From: UBA4744 sp963707435
Lineage (GTDB): Bacteria; Actinomycetota; Acidimicrobiia; Spongiisociales; UBA4744
DNA: 64,000 bases
Assembly (NCBI GenBank): GCA_963707435.1
Contig: CAVPPF010000003.1
Span: forward strand, 1-64,000
Direction of reading: 5' to 3'
The notes beneath the pieces are model-generated. The model ran no database searches. It saw nothing but the letters and a program-made list of their open reading frames with translations, and had not been told where the DNA came from. The translations under genes were made by a program, and so were the position numbers. Within the stretch, counting starts at the first letter, position 1; each line of letters starts with the position of its first letter. Below, in pieces: positions 27,027 to 36,057 of the stretch.

Positions 27027-28250
27027 ATGGCCAATAATCAGCCCGTCCCCGGCGCTCGCCTCGCGCCGGCCACGCCGCCACCGCCGCCGCAGGCTACACC
27101 GCCGACTTCGCCGCGTCGCCGCGGACGCGCCCGCCACCGCTCGGGAAACAGCCGAACGATCCTCGCGGCAATCCTGGGCGGCCTCATCGGATCGCTGATC
27201 ACCGTCGCGGCGCTCACCCTGACCGGGGTGTTCTCTGATTCGGACCCGGTCGCAACCACCACGACAACGACCGTGGTCGTAGAACCGGCCACCGCCACCG
27301 TGACGGTGCCCGTCCCTGTGGAGGGAACGACTGCGGTCGCTGCCGTTGCCGAACTCGTGCGTCCGTCCATCGTGACGGTTGAGGTCGGGATCGGCAGTGG
27401 AATCGACGGCAGGGCCAACGGATCGGGATCGGGGGTTGTGTACAGCGCCGACGGCTACGTGCTCACCAACAACCATGTCGTCGAAGACGCAGAGTTCGTT
27501 CGGGTGGTCTTCCTCGATGGGCGCATCTACCAGGCCGAGGTGGTCGGTACCGACCCGCTGACCGATGTGGCCGTTCTCAAGGTCGCTACCCCCAATCTGA
27601 CCCCGATCGAACTGGCCGACATCACTGGTGTTCGCGTCGGCGACCCCGCCATTGCCATCGGCAATCCGCTCGGCCTGCAAGGCACCCCGTCCGTGACCTA
27701 CGGCATCGTTTCAGCTTTCAACCGCAGGCTCACGGTTACCGCCACCGAGGAGCTATACGGCCTCATCCAGACCGACGCTCCCATCACCCGCGGCTCGAGC
27801 GGAGGAGCACTGCTCGACGGACAAGGACGCCTCATCGGCATCACCACCGCCATCGGTGTGAGCGATGTCGGCGCAGAAGGGCTCGGATTCGCCGTCCCCG
27901 TCAACGTTGTCGTCGGCATAGCCAAGGACCTCATCGCCGATGGCGAGGTGCAACATGCTTTCCTCGGCATCGTCGGTGAGGACGCTTTTGAATTGACCGA
28001 CGACAACGCCAGATTGCCGACCGGCGCCCGTATCGCTTCAGTCGAGCCGGATTCGGCGATCAGCTCCGCCGGTGCCGAACCCGGCGACACCATCATCACC
28101 CTCGACGGTGAGCCCGTCGCCAACATGAACGAGCTGGTGGCAATGCTGCGAACCTATCGGGCCGGAGAAACCGTGAAGGTTGGCCTGCTGCGAGCCGACG
28201 AGACGCTGGACATTCTCGTCGTGCTGGACAGACGGCCCGACGACTTGTGA
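27027..28250 (+). CDS. HtrA/DegP-like S1C serine protease with PDZ domain
   Basis: A 407-residue membrane-anchored HtrA. It has a Pro-rich and basic cytoplasmic N-terminus, one membrane helix (ILAAILGGLIGSLITVAALTLTG, about residues 45-67) and a Thr/Val-rich linker. The trypsin-like domain has catalytic His in NNHVV (about 150), Asp in TDVAVLK (about 180) and Ser in RGSSGGALL (about 258). The C-terminal PDZ is at about 310-400. It degrades or refolds damaged envelope proteins. The stop overlaps the GTG of the metalloprotease gene (GTGA), so the two are coupled. Confidence 0.92.
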   Translation: MANNQPVPGARLAPATPPPPPQATPPTSPRRRGRARHRSGNSRTILAAILGGLIGSLITVAALTLTGVFSDSDPVATTTTTTVVVEPATATVTVPVPVEGTTAVAAVAELVRPSIVTVEVGIGSGIDGRANGSGSGVVYSADGYVLTNNHVVEDAEFVRVVFLDGRIYQAEVVGTDPLTDVAVLKVATPNLTPIELADITGVRVGDPAIAIGNPLGLQGTPSVTYGIVSAFNRRLTVTATEELYGLIQTDAPITRGSSGGALLDGQGRLIGITTAIGVSDVGAEGLGFAVPVNVVVGIAKDLIADGEVQHAFLGIVGEDAFELTDDNARLPTGARIASVEPDSAISSAGAEPGDTIITLDGEPVANMNELVAMLRTYRAGETVKVGLLRADETLDILVVLDRRPDDL

Positions 28251-29335
28251 GCGACGACCTCTTCGCCAAGCTCATCGAGCTGTTCAATCAACCGGGCCCG
28301 GTGAACTGGAAGCTTGCAGGCGAGATCTCCCGGCATCTAGCCGGTGACGTCGAACCGATCGAGCCGTGGCTGGCTGAGGAGTATCGCGATCTGACGAGAC
28401 TTGCCCAGATGAAGATCGCCGAAGAGACCCCTCTCGATGTCGGAGAAGCGATCGATGCACAGCCGGTCGACCGGGCTTCCTGGGCTTCGCTGAATCTGCA
28501 GAGCTTCCGCTACCTGGTCGAGCCTCTGGCCGAGAAGCTGGGAGCTTCGGGCGCAGGGAGCCCGCTCGAAGGCATGATGGTTCCGCTGGGTCCTGCTCTT
28601 CTCGGAGCGCAGATGGGCATCATGACCGGGTTCCTCAGCCACCGGATCCTCGGACAGTTCGATATTGGCCTGCCGGCTGCCGAGGCCGGGGACCTCTACC
28701 TCGTGGTCCCCAACATCGAAGCGTTCGCCTCCGAGAATCGACTCGACGCTCGCCAGGTGAGGCTGTGGGTGGCTCTGCATGAGGTAACTCACCAGGCTGA
28801 ATTCGCCCGGCCGTGGGTTCGACCCGCTTTCGTCGATCTCATCGCTCGCTATCTGGATGGCCTCGAACTGGACCCGACCTCGCTGACCGAGAAACTGGGG
28901 AGCTTCTCGGACCCCGAACAGTTCGAGTCCGTCATGAGCGATCCGGCCGGTTTAGCCGGTCTCATCACGACTCCGGAACAGCGGCCCATCCTCGAGGCGA
29001 TCCAGGCGTTCATGGCCATCGTCGAGGGCTATGCCGACTACTTGATGGACCGCGCCGCGACGAAGATGTTGCCCGACCTCGCCCGAATGCGAGAAGCCAT
29101 GAACAGGCGGCGGGCGGACCCCTCCCAGGGTGAGCAGATCATCAATCGGATGCTCGGTCTCGAGCTCAAGCAGGAGCAATACCGTCTCGGTGCCGAGTTC
29201 TGTTCCGAAGTGGCCCGGCGATGGGGCGAAGACGCCCTGGAAACACTGTGGGCCGGGGCCGGTTCATTCCCCACCCTGGCCGAGTTGCAGGATCCCGTCG
29301 CCTGGGCGGCCCGGGTGCTCTTGCCGGATCTCTGA
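28247..29335 (+). CDS. DUF2342-type zinc-dependent metalloprotease
   Basis: A 362-residue protein of the actinobacterial DUF2342 family, sometimes annotated as coenzyme F420 biosynthesis-associated. The zincin motif HEVTHQ lies near residue 178, and the downstream VEGYADYLMD supplies a likely third ligand Glu. No signal peptide is seen, so it is cytoplasmic. The start is the GTG that overlaps the htrA stop. The substrate is unknown. Together with HtrA upstream and Bpa downstream it forms a local group of proteolysis-related genes. Confidence 0.85.
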   Translation: MSDDLFAKLIELFNQPGPVNWKLAGEISRHLAGDVEPIEPWLAEEYRDLTRLAQMKIAEETPLDVGEAIDAQPVDRASWASLNLQSFRYLVEPLAEKLGASGAGSPLEGMMVPLGPALLGAQMGIMTGFLSHRILGQFDIGLPAAEAGDLYLVVPNIEAFASENRLDARQVRLWVALHEVTHQAEFARPWVRPAFVDLIARYLDGLELDPTSLTEKLGSFSDPEQFESVMSDPAGLAGLITTPEQRPILEAIQAFMAIVEGYADYLMDRAATKMLPDLARMREAMNRRRADPSQGEQIINRMLGLELKQEQYRLGAEFCSEVARRWGEDALETLWAGAGSFPTLAELQDPVAWAARVLLPDL

Positions 29336-29382
29336 TTGGTGCCGCTCGCGGTTGGCCGGCGACCGACTCTCCGACCTGCGTA

Positions 29383-29598
29383 CTACGAACGATCCGCTTC
29401 GTCGCTCTGGCGGACGGGGTGGGATTTCAGGAACTCGAAGATCTCGTCGCGGAAGAATTTGAACGTTCGGCCCCCCGGAAGCCGGTAGGCGGGAATGCGG
29501 CCCTCCCGGGCGTACTTGCGAACCATCTGCACATTCATGCCCAGCAACTCCGCTACATGCGCAGCGTCCAGGATCGGCGGGTAATCATCGTTGGCCAC
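29383..29598 (-). CDS. excisionase-type (MerR-like) helix-turn-helix protein
   Basis: A 71-residue protein, almost entirely one winged helix-turn-helix of the HTH_17/excisionase type: ILDAAHVAELLGMNVQMVRKYAREGRIPAYRLPGGRTFKFFRDEIFEFLKSH. The start is a GTG (29598) with CAGGAGTC upstream. No integrase or other mobile gene is nearby, so a housekeeping DNA-binding role is more likely than excision. A perfect inverted repeat at 29640-29654 lies 42 bp upstream of its start and may be an autoregulatory site. Confidence 0.85.
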   Translation of the reverse strand: MANDDYPPILDAAHVAELLGMNVQMVRKYAREGRIPAYRLPGGRTFKFFRDEIFEFLKSHPVRQSDEADRS

Positions 29599-29639
29599 AA
29601 TCAGACTCCTGAATGGTTACCGATAGTCTAGAGGAAGAA

Positions 29640-29654
29640 ACGTACGTCGTACGT
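29640..29654. promoter_or_regulatory. perfect 7-bp inverted repeat upstream of HTH gene
   Basis: ACGTACG, a single T, then CGTACGT. On the minus strand it precedes a TAGACT hexamer (29624-29629) by roughly the -35 to -10 distance, in front of the HTH gene at 29598. It could be an operator. ACGT-rich palindromes also arise by chance, and the heptad-repeat region lies nearby, so confidence is modest. Confidence 0.4.
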
Positions 29655-29704
29655 GCAGGTTGTACCCCGTAGCGGTCGACGCTCGCAGCTCGACGATGGC
29701 AGCT

Positions 29705-29735
29705 GCGAATAGCAGAATGCGGAGTACGAAGTACG
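29705..29735. repeat. degenerate 7-bp repeats
   Basis: Consecutive 7-mers GCGAATA, GCAGAAT, GCGGAGT, ACGAAGT and a partial ACGC in register, in the gap between the divergent HTH and membrane-protein genes. Same period as the arrays at 26540 and 53824 but with a different consensus. Confidence 0.45.
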
Positions 29736-29744
29736 CTGCCGTCC

Positions 29745-30731
29745 ATGAACAGCCAGTCACCGCGGCCGCTCGGGCTCGGCGAGATCATCGATACTGCCTT
29801 CAAGATCTATACACGTCACTGGCGGGCCCTGGTGCTCCTGGTGGCCGTGGTGGTGGTTCCGGCCGGCGTTGCCTCCTATCTCATCCTCGAAGGCGCCGTG
29901 CCCCCCGACCTCGTTGACCGGCTCAACAATCCCAATCCGGTTCTCGATGAGGCCTTGCTGCGGGACATGCTTCGATTCCTCACCGCAGCAATCCTCGCCG
30001 CGCTCATCCAGTCTGGTGCTGCAGTGCTGGCCTCGGCTGCCGGCGTTCGAGCGGTTGCCGAGATCTACATCGGCGCCCCACCGGATTGGCGAGCGTCGTT
30101 GATGGCCGCGACCCGTCGCCTGCCCGCCATCATCGCCACCGGCTTGCTGATCGTGGTTGCCATCGGTGGTCTCAGCGCCTCAGTGTGGCTCCTGGCGGCG
30201 GCTGCCGCCTCGGCCTCGAGCAGCGCAGGCGCCCTTGCTGCGCTTGCACTGGTTGCCTGGCTGGCCGTCGTGCCCTGGCTGGCGATCTCCTGGACCCCCG
30301 CATTCCCGGTGCTGATGATCGAGGGAACCTCGCCGTCGGGTGCGCTGACCCGTTCGTTCAACCTGGTGCGACGTCGCTGGTGGCCGACCTTCGGCACCTT
30401 GCTGACCACCTGGTTGATCGTGGCCGTCCTCAGCGGAATAGCCTCTCGCATCATCGAGGCCTTCCTCCCGCAGGACGGCGGAGTGGTGGCGGGCATGGTC
30501 ATTTCGATTGCCATCGCCGTAGCGACCACCCCGTTCGTCGTCGCGGTGCTGGCGGTGCTGTACTTCGACCTACGCGGCCGCCGGGAGCCATTCGACCTCG
30601 GCCGCCTGGCCGCCGACATCGGTGCACCACCGCCGGTCGAACCACCGGAGATCGCCGGGCCCCGGGCTCCGGATCGAGCTGATTGGCCGCCGCTGCCACC
30701 GGATCCGGGTGACAGCTCCCCGGAGGAGTAA
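29745..30731 (+). CDS. integral membrane protein (GDPD membrane-domain/YciC-like)
   Basis: A 328-residue protein with about six membrane helices. The N-terminus LGEIIDTAFKIYTRHWRALVLLVAVVVVPAGVASYL is typical of an actinobacterial family annotated as glycerophosphodiesterase membrane-domain-like; SGALTRSFNLVRRRWWPTFGTLL is the conserved central segment. The C-terminal 60 residues are Pro- and acid-rich and cytoplasmic. No catalytic domain is present, so enzymatic activity should not be assumed. The gene ends 25 bp before bpa. Confidence 0.7.
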   Translation: MNSQSPRPLGLGEIIDTAFKIYTRHWRALVLLVAVVVVPAGVASYLILEGAVPPDLVDRLNNPNPVLDEALLRDMLRFLTAAILAALIQSGAAVLASAAGVRAVAEIYIGAPPDWRASLMAATRRLPAIIATGLLIVVAIGGLSASVWLLAAAAASASSSAGALAALALVAWLAVVPWLAISWTPAFPVLMIEGTSPSGALTRSFNLVRRRWWPTFGTLLTTWLIVAVLSGIASRIIEAFLPQDGGVVAGMVISIAIAVATTPFVVAVLAVLYFDLRGRREPFDLGRLAADIGAPPPVEPPEIAGPRAPDRADWPPLPPDPGDSSPEE

Positions 30732-30756
30732 TCTCAGCGCAGAGCACGGGAGGCAT

Positions 30757-31209
30757 ATGGCGGACGAACCGATCCGACCCGACGTTGTCGAAACCAACCA
30801 GGCAGGCGACGAGACCATCAGCCGGCCGAGCAAGCTGATCCGGATCGCCTCGATGACCAGGGCCACCCTCGATGAAGTTCGTCAAGCACCGCTCGACGAG
30901 GCCGGGAGGAAGCGTCTCCTCGACATCTACCGGCGATCACTCGACGAACTGAAAGACGTGCTGTCGCCCGATCTCCGCGAGGAGCTAGACGAGGTCTTCC
31001 TGCCGCTCACCGCCGAGGTTCCGTCCGAATCGGAGTTGCGGATTGCCCAGGCCCAGCTAGTCGGATGGCTCGAGGGCTTGTTCCACGGGATTCAGGCCAG
31101 CTTATGGAGCCAGCAGATGGCCGCCCAGGCACAGCTGGCCGAGGTCCGCCAGAAGAAGGCGCTCGAGGGGAGCTCCGACGAGAGCTCCTACCCCGGCGTC
31201 TACCTGTAG
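30757..31209 (+). CDS. bpa: bacterial proteasome activator Bpa (DUF2587)
   Basis: A 150-residue protein closely matching mycobacterial Bpa: KLIRIASMTRATLDEVRQAPLDEAGRKRL, SPDLREELDEVFLPL and the near-identical core SELRIAQAQLVGWLEGLFHGIQASLWSQQMAAQAQL. Bpa forms a dodecameric ring that opens the 20S proteasome without ATP by inserting its C-terminal tail, GQYL in Mycobacterium. Here the tail is GVYL, keeping the penultimate Tyr. GGGAGG precedes ATG 30757. Its presence implies that the organism has a 20S proteasome, encoded elsewhere. Confidence 0.93.
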   Translation: MADEPIRPDVVETNQAGDETISRPSKLIRIASMTRATLDEVRQAPLDEAGRKRLLDIYRRSLDELKDVLSPDLREELDEVFLPLTAEVPSESELRIAQAQLVGWLEGLFHGIQASLWSQQMAAQAQLAEVRQKKALEGSSDESSYPGVYL

Positions 31210-31259
31210 CGGCGCCGGAGAGTCTCAAGCGGGCCACGGCCCGATCCGATAACCAGAAG

Positions 31260-33599
31260 ATGACAGTGACCGCCGTGCCGTCTGCACCGGACGACCTATC
31301 CCTCCTCGAACACCGGGTGTTGAACCTGCGCGCCGTCGCCTATGCGATCAGCACGGTTGGGGCCGCGGTAGTGGCACTCGTCTCGGGCTCCGAGCGAGCC
31401 ATTCTCCTGGCCATCCTGGCGGGGGCGGTGCTGGTAGCAACGGTGACCTTCCGCACCTGGGTCGGCAGCCGCCTCGATGTTTGCCTGGCGATCGACACCG
31501 TTGGGGCGGGGACGCTGTGGTGGCTGTTCGGTCCGGTGGCGGCGGTCGACTTCGTCCTGTTCTATGTCGTCGCCACCGCAGCCCTCCTCCTCCCGCGGGT
31601 GGTCGCCCTCAGGATCACCGGTTCCCTGCTGCTCATCACGCTGGCCCAACTCGTGCTTCACCTGCCCGCCATCGCCCCGAACCTTCCGTGGTTCCATGCC
31701 GACAACGAGAGCGGAACCATCGAGGAGATTCTTTCCCGGGCCATCCTGATCATCGGAGCGGCGGTCATGCTGTTCACGATCTCCCGGCTGCTGCAAAGAT
31801 CCCAGCGGGCAACGAGCGAAAGCGAACAACGCTTCCGCAGTCTGGTTGAGGCTTCGCCCGACGCTTTCCTGGTCCACAACGAGTCCGCGATCCTGTTCGC
31901 CAATCCGGCGGCAGCCGACCTGATCCTGGCGCTGAGGCCCGACGATCTGGTGGGAATTCCGATCGACACTTTCGTGCATCCCGACTCCCTGGAACTCATT
32001 CGGCGGCGGACGGACGACGTCCTCGAGGGCCGTACGTCGCCGATCACCCCCCTGAAGCTGATCCGGCGCGACGGTACGGTCATCCACGCGGAGTATCTGG
32101 CGATACCCACTACGTACGAGACCCAGCCGGCCGCCCAGGTGGTTCTGCGCGATATCACCGAACGGCACCTCGCCCACCGCGCCTTGCAAGAGAGCGAGGA
32201 GCGCTACAAGAGCTTCTTCGAGGGCATCCCCACCCCGATGTATCGAACCACCCCCGACGGCCGGATCCTCGACGCCAACGCCGCGCTCGTCTCACTCCTC
32301 GGATACCCCGACAAGAAGTCGTTGCTGGAACTGGAAGTATATGAGGCGTACGTTCGGCCCGGTGACCGATCGGACAGCCAGGAACTGCTGCACCGGCAGG
32401 GCCTTCTCGAGAACTACGAACAGGAACTGATCCGATACGACGGCAGTCACATCTGGGTACGCGACACATCGAGGATCGTTTCCGGTCAGGACGGTGAAAT
32501 CGTCTACTACGAAGGGGCTATGGTCGACATCACCGAGCGGAAGCGGGCAGAGGGTACCAACCGGAGGTTGATCCGGATCCTGGAAGCCACCCCCGACTTC
32601 GTAGCCATCGCCGACGAGGCGGGCACGTTCCTCTATGCCAACCAGGCAGCCAGGGATTTCGCCGGCGTGACCGACGACGCGGAGGTTCGCAGCCTGAAGG
32701 TCGTCGATGTGCTCGGTGTTGAAGGCGAGGGCACCCTGGCAGAGATCCTGCAGGCCGATATCTGGAACGGTCTGCTTACGCTGCGCAGCCCGGCCGGATC
32801 GGTTGTACCGGCCTCAACGGTTGTGATCAACCATCGCGACGCCGAAGGAAACATCGAGTATTTCTCCGCCGTAGCCCGCGACGTCTCCGAGCAGCTGGCG
32901 GCTGAGCAACGGCTGGAACAACTCGTTCGGTCGAAAGACGACTTCGTGGCATCCGTCTCCCACGAGCTGCGCACGCCGCTCACCGCGGTGGTGGGCCTCA
33001 CCCAGGAGTTGCGTGACGCGTGGGTTGAGTTCTCTGCCGACGAAATCTCGGAGTTCGTCTCGCTCATCGCCGAGCAGAGCACCGAAGTAGCCAACATCGT
33101 CGACGACTTGCTGGTGGCCGCACGAGCCGACATCGGCAGAATCGCCATCACACGCGAGGAAACGAACGTCGGGGAACAAGTGACCGCCGTGCTCACGGCG
33201 CTAAGCATGGAAGGCAACACCAACATCTCCTTCAGCGCTCCAGATGGGGTGCTGGCCCTGGCGGACGCCACCCGGCTCCGCCAGATCATCAGAAACTTGC
33301 TCACAAACGCGGTCCGGTACGGTGGCCGGGGGATCGACCTCGAGGTTCTCAGCCGCAACGGGTCGGTGGTGGTCACGGTCACGGACGATGGGCCGGGGAT
33401 CCCCGAAGAACGCCGGGAGTCCATCTTCGAACCGTATGAACGGGCCCACACGGCCAACAGCCAGCCTGCCTCGGTAGGTCTGGGCCTCACCGTCTCGCGT
33501 CAATTGGCCAGATTGATGGGCGGCGACCTGATCTACCGGTCCGGAGCTCGCGGCAGCTCGTTCGAACTCTCACTCCCCGCCTTTGAGGCAAAGGCCTAG
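31260..33599 (+). CDS. membrane histidine kinase with three PAS domains
   Basis: A 779-residue sensor kinase. The N-terminal module has about six membrane helices (residues 30-175). Then come three PAS domains: EQRFRSLVEASPDAFLVHNESAILFANPAAADLI, EERYKSFFEGIPTPMYRTTPDGRILDANAALVSLLGY ending in DITERKRAE, and LIRILEATPDFVAIADEAGTFLYANQAA. The HisKA domain has its phosphoacceptor His in SVSHELRTPL (about residue 567), and the HATPase domain carries NLLTNAVRYGG, DDGPGIPEE and GLGLTVSRQLARLMGG. No response regulator is encoded next to it, so it is an orphan kinase. ATG 31260 follows the bpa stop by 50 bp. The signal is unknown. Confidence 0.9.
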   Translation: MTVTAVPSAPDDLSLLEHRVLNLRAVAYAISTVGAAVVALVSGSERAILLAILAGAVLVATVTFRTWVGSRLDVCLAIDTVGAGTLWWLFGPVAAVDFVLFYVVATAALLLPRVVALRITGSLLLITLAQLVLHLPAIAPNLPWFHADNESGTIEEILSRAILIIGAAVMLFTISRLLQRSQRATSESEQRFRSLVEASPDAFLVHNESAILFANPAAADLILALRPDDLVGIPIDTFVHPDSLELIRRRTDDVLEGRTSPITPLKLIRRDGTVIHAEYLAIPTTYETQPAAQVVLRDITERHLAHRALQESEERYKSFFEGIPTPMYRTTPDGRILDANAALVSLLGYPDKKSLLELEVYEAYVRPGDRSDSQELLHRQGLLENYEQELIRYDGSHIWVRDTSRIVSGQDGEIVYYEGAMVDITERKRAEGTNRRLIRILEATPDFVAIADEAGTFLYANQAARDFAGVTDDAEVRSLKVVDVLGVEGEGTLAEILQADIWNGLLTLRSPAGSVVPASTVVINHRDAEGNIEYFSAVARDVSEQLAAEQRLEQLVRSKDDFVASVSHELRTPLTAVVGLTQELRDAWVEFSADEISEFVSLIAEQSTEVANIVDDLLVAARADIGRIAITREETNVGEQVTAVLTALSMEGNTNISFSAPDGVLALADATRLRQIIRNLLTNAVRYGGRGIDLEVLSRNGSVVVTVTDDGPGIPEERRESIFEPYERAHTANSQPASVGLGLTVSRQLARLMGGDLIYRSGARGSSFELSLPAFEAKA

Positions 33600-33608
33600 G
33601 GGGTCCGG

Positions 33609-33785
33609 TCAGGAGACTTTCTCTTTGCGGATGGGCTGCAGAACGGCGCCGGAGAGGGAACTGACGTGACCGTCTTCCCACCGCACCTCAACATCATCTC
33701 CGTGGACCTTGATGACCGTGCCCGTGCGACCCTTCTGCCCAACCTTCTTCGTTAGCTCACGTACGTGGTTTCCAACCCGCAGCAC
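33609..33785 (-). CDS. small SH3/KOW-like basic protein (58 aa)
   Basis: A 58-residue protein beginning VLRVGNHVRELTKKVGQKGR and continuing TGTVIKVHGDDVEVRWEDGH to VLQPIRKEKVS. A very strong ribosome-binding site (AAGGAGGTGA) precedes the GTG start. The pattern of a beta-strand, Gly-rich turn and VxVRWEDGH resembles small SH3-barrel or DUF1918-like proteins that bind nucleic acid or act as modules. Function is unknown. It is convergent with the histidine kinase gene and ends 10 bp from that gene's stop. Confidence 0.7.
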   Translation of the reverse strand: MLRVGNHVRELTKKVGQKGRTGTVIKVHGDDVEVRWEDGHVSSLSGAVLQPIRKEKVS

Positions 33786-33894
33786 GTCAACTCACCTCCT
33801 TGCGACGAAGTATACGGATCCCGGTCATCGGTCATGGATGGCCGGTTCCCGCGCCGAGGAACGGGCGCGGGCAGCAAACGGTGATGCCGCCGTA

Positions 33895-35955
33895 CTACGA
33901 AGGCTCGTCGGGTTCCCCGTCCAGGATCGGGATCTCCGCGGTGGGTTCATCACCCGTCGCATTCAATCGTTCGATGACGGCCGTGCGCGCCGCGGGCGTT
34001 GCGAAGGCCGTGACTACGTCATCGCGAACGATGCGGGTGTTCCCGGTGGGAACGTACACCGCACGGTCGCGCCGCACGGACACGATGGTGCAGCCTTCCG
34101 GCCAGCTGACCTCCCGGAGGAACTTCCCGTCCGCCATCGACCCCGGGGGTATCCGGAAGTCGAAGAACTCCGCCCCGGGATGCGTTCGGCGCCGCAGTCG
34201 GTCACGGGCGAGATCGTGATCCGTTCTCTCGCTCAGCGCTTTGTGATAGGCACGCACGGCATCCTCCCGTCGGAACATACCCACCAGACGCGAGGCGTCT
34301 TCTGCTGCAACCACCGGAAGCCGTCCAACGCCGAGGGCCGCCATTCGTTCGAGCGCCATGCTGACGAGCGTATTCGGCGAAACCGTCACCGGACGCCTGG
34401 TCATGACTTCGGCAACCCTCATCGTGTCGGTCGGTCCATGGGCACGCAGGACATCGTTGATGCTGACAATGCCGGCGAGACGATCATCTTCGTCGAGTAC
34501 GGCTGCTCCGTGCCGGCGACCCCGGTCGAGGATCTCCTGCACTTCTCGGACGGGCATGCCGATGGGCACCGTCAGAGGATTGAGCGACATGACGTCTCCG
34601 ACTTTCACCGTGTCCAGTACGTCTACTTCGCTCGATCGAATCAGCTGGATGCCGCGCTTGGCGAGCGGCAAGGTATAGACCGATTCAGGGTGAATCACAT
34701 CGGTGATCAAGGTGGCCAGGACGACGGCCAGCATGAGCGGCAAGACCAGGCCGTAGTCCTGAGTGATCTCAAAAACGATCAGGATCGCGGTCAGCGGAGC
34801 CCGGGCCACCGCCGCGAACGTGGCGGCCATCCCGACCACTGCGAACGCACCGGGTCGGAGCGGGGAGATGCTCCAGATCGGAGCGATCAGCTCCCCGAAG
34901 GCTGCCCCCAGCGTCGCGCCAATGAAGAGGCTCGGCATGAACGCCCCGCCGGACGCACCCGAGCCGATGGTCACCGAGGTGGCGATGATCTTCAGGCCCG
35001 CCAGCAGCAAGAGGACCCACCACAACTCCTGTCCGAGCAATGAGAAATCAAGGACCTCTGCCACGAACTCCTGCCCGGTCGACAGAACCTGCGGTTCGAA
35101 GATGCCTATCCCGGCAACGAGCAACCCGGCTGTGACGGGACGAAGCCAACCCCACTTGCCGAGCCGCTCACCGAGCGTCTCGGTGAGGTGGAGCATTTTC
35201 AAGAGACCGTATCCGGCGACGACGGCCAGCAACCCGACACCGGCATACAACACCAGCTCGCGCGGGTCGATGACTCCGTAGCTCGGGGCCCGCAGCAACT
35301 CCTCCGATCCAACCAGACTCTCGTTGGTGACGGCGGCGGCAACGGAGGCAACGACAACCGCACTGAGATGCCGGACCGAAAACGCTCTCAGCATGACTTC
35401 CATCGCAAAGAGCATTCCCGCGATAGGTGCGTTGAAGCTGGCGCCGATCGCTGCTCCCGCTCCGGCCGCTACCAGGCTTCTGATCTTGTCTTCACCCAGG
35501 CCGGTTCGGCGCGCCACCGACGACCCGATCGTCGCCCCTATCTGCACGATCGGGCCCTCCCGTCCCGCCGAACCTCCCCCGCCGAGCGTGAGCGCAGTCG
35601 CCAGAAGCTTGAGCGGGACCGAGCGAGTCGGGAGATACCCGGCGTGGACCGCCAGTCCGATGGTCGCTTCGGGTACCCCGTCGCCCGCAACTTCGGGTGC
35701 GACTTTGGCGCCAATCCACCAGGCCAACAACAGGCCAAGGGGAACGCTGATCAGCAGGGCGAACCGGCCCAGGTTCGTGCCATCCTCGGCCCACCGGACG
35801 ACCTGTCCGACCCATTCGATCGCCCAGATCAGCAGTGCTGCCCCTACCCCAACCAACACCCCGACCAGCAGCGAGAGCCCGAGAAAGCGAGCCGTCTCGA
35901 ATTGGGCGGACGCGAATCTCTTTGGGCCCTGGGGGCGGTTTGCCTTGGTCATCAT
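33895..35955 (-). CDS. ClC-family chloride channel/antiporter with CBS domains
   Basis: A 686-residue protein. A ClC membrane domain (about residues 20-430) has the pore motifs GSAGREGPIVQIGA (gating Glu), AAGAGAAIGASFNAPIAGMLFAMEV and GSGASGGAFMPSLFIGA. It is followed by a pair of CBS domains (about 455-575: VMSLNPLTVPIGMPVREVQEIL and VMTRRPVTVSPNTLVSMALERM). The C-terminal TrkA-C-like segment (FDFRIPPGSMADGKFLREVSWPEGCTIVSVRR) may sense a nucleotide. The gating Glu suggests chloride/proton exchange. It stands alone, about 100 bp from the divergent nitrobindin-like gene. Confidence 0.92.
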   Translation of the reverse strand: MMTKANRPQGPKRFASAQFETARFLGLSLLVGVLVGVGAALLIWAIEWVGQVVRWAEDGTNLGRFALLISVPLGLLLAWWIGAKVAPEVAGDGVPEATIGLAVHAGYLPTRSVPLKLLATALTLGGGGSAGREGPIVQIGATIGSSVARRTGLGEDKIRSLVAAGAGAAIGASFNAPIAGMLFAMEVMLRAFSVRHLSAVVVASVAAAVTNESLVGSEELLRAPSYGVIDPRELVLYAGVGLLAVVAGYGLLKMLHLTETLGERLGKWGWLRPVTAGLLVAGIGIFEPQVLSTGQEFVAEVLDFSLLGQELWWVLLLLAGLKIIATSVTIGSGASGGAFMPSLFIGATLGAAFGELIAPIWSISPLRPGAFAVVGMAATFAAVARAPLTAILIVFEITQDYGLVLPLMLAVVLATLITDVIHPESVYTLPLAKRGIQLIRSSEVDVLDTVKVGDVMSLNPLTVPIGMPVREVQEILDRGRRHGAAVLDEDDRLAGIVSINDVLRAHGPTDTMRVAEVMTRRPVTVSPNTLVSMALERMAALGVGRLPVVAAEDASRLVGMFRREDAVRAYHKALSERTDHDLARDRLRRRTHPGAEFFDFRIPPGSMADGKFLREVSWPEGCTIVSVRRDRAVYVPTGNTRIVRDDVVTAFATPAARTAVIERLNATGDEPTAEIPILDGEPDEPS

Positions 35956-36057
35956 GATCGCCCTGTGCCGTTTGGCGGATGCGGAATCAACTTAGTCTTG
36001 CGGACACGGTCGCCGGCACGTTTACGCTGGGTGTTTCGCACAGGAGGTCCAGAGACG

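Noticed and set aside
33709..35043. 444-codon plus-strand open frame
   Set aside because: Runs antisense to the well-supported ClC gene; Arg/Gly/His-rich composition without domains. A shadow caused by high GC.
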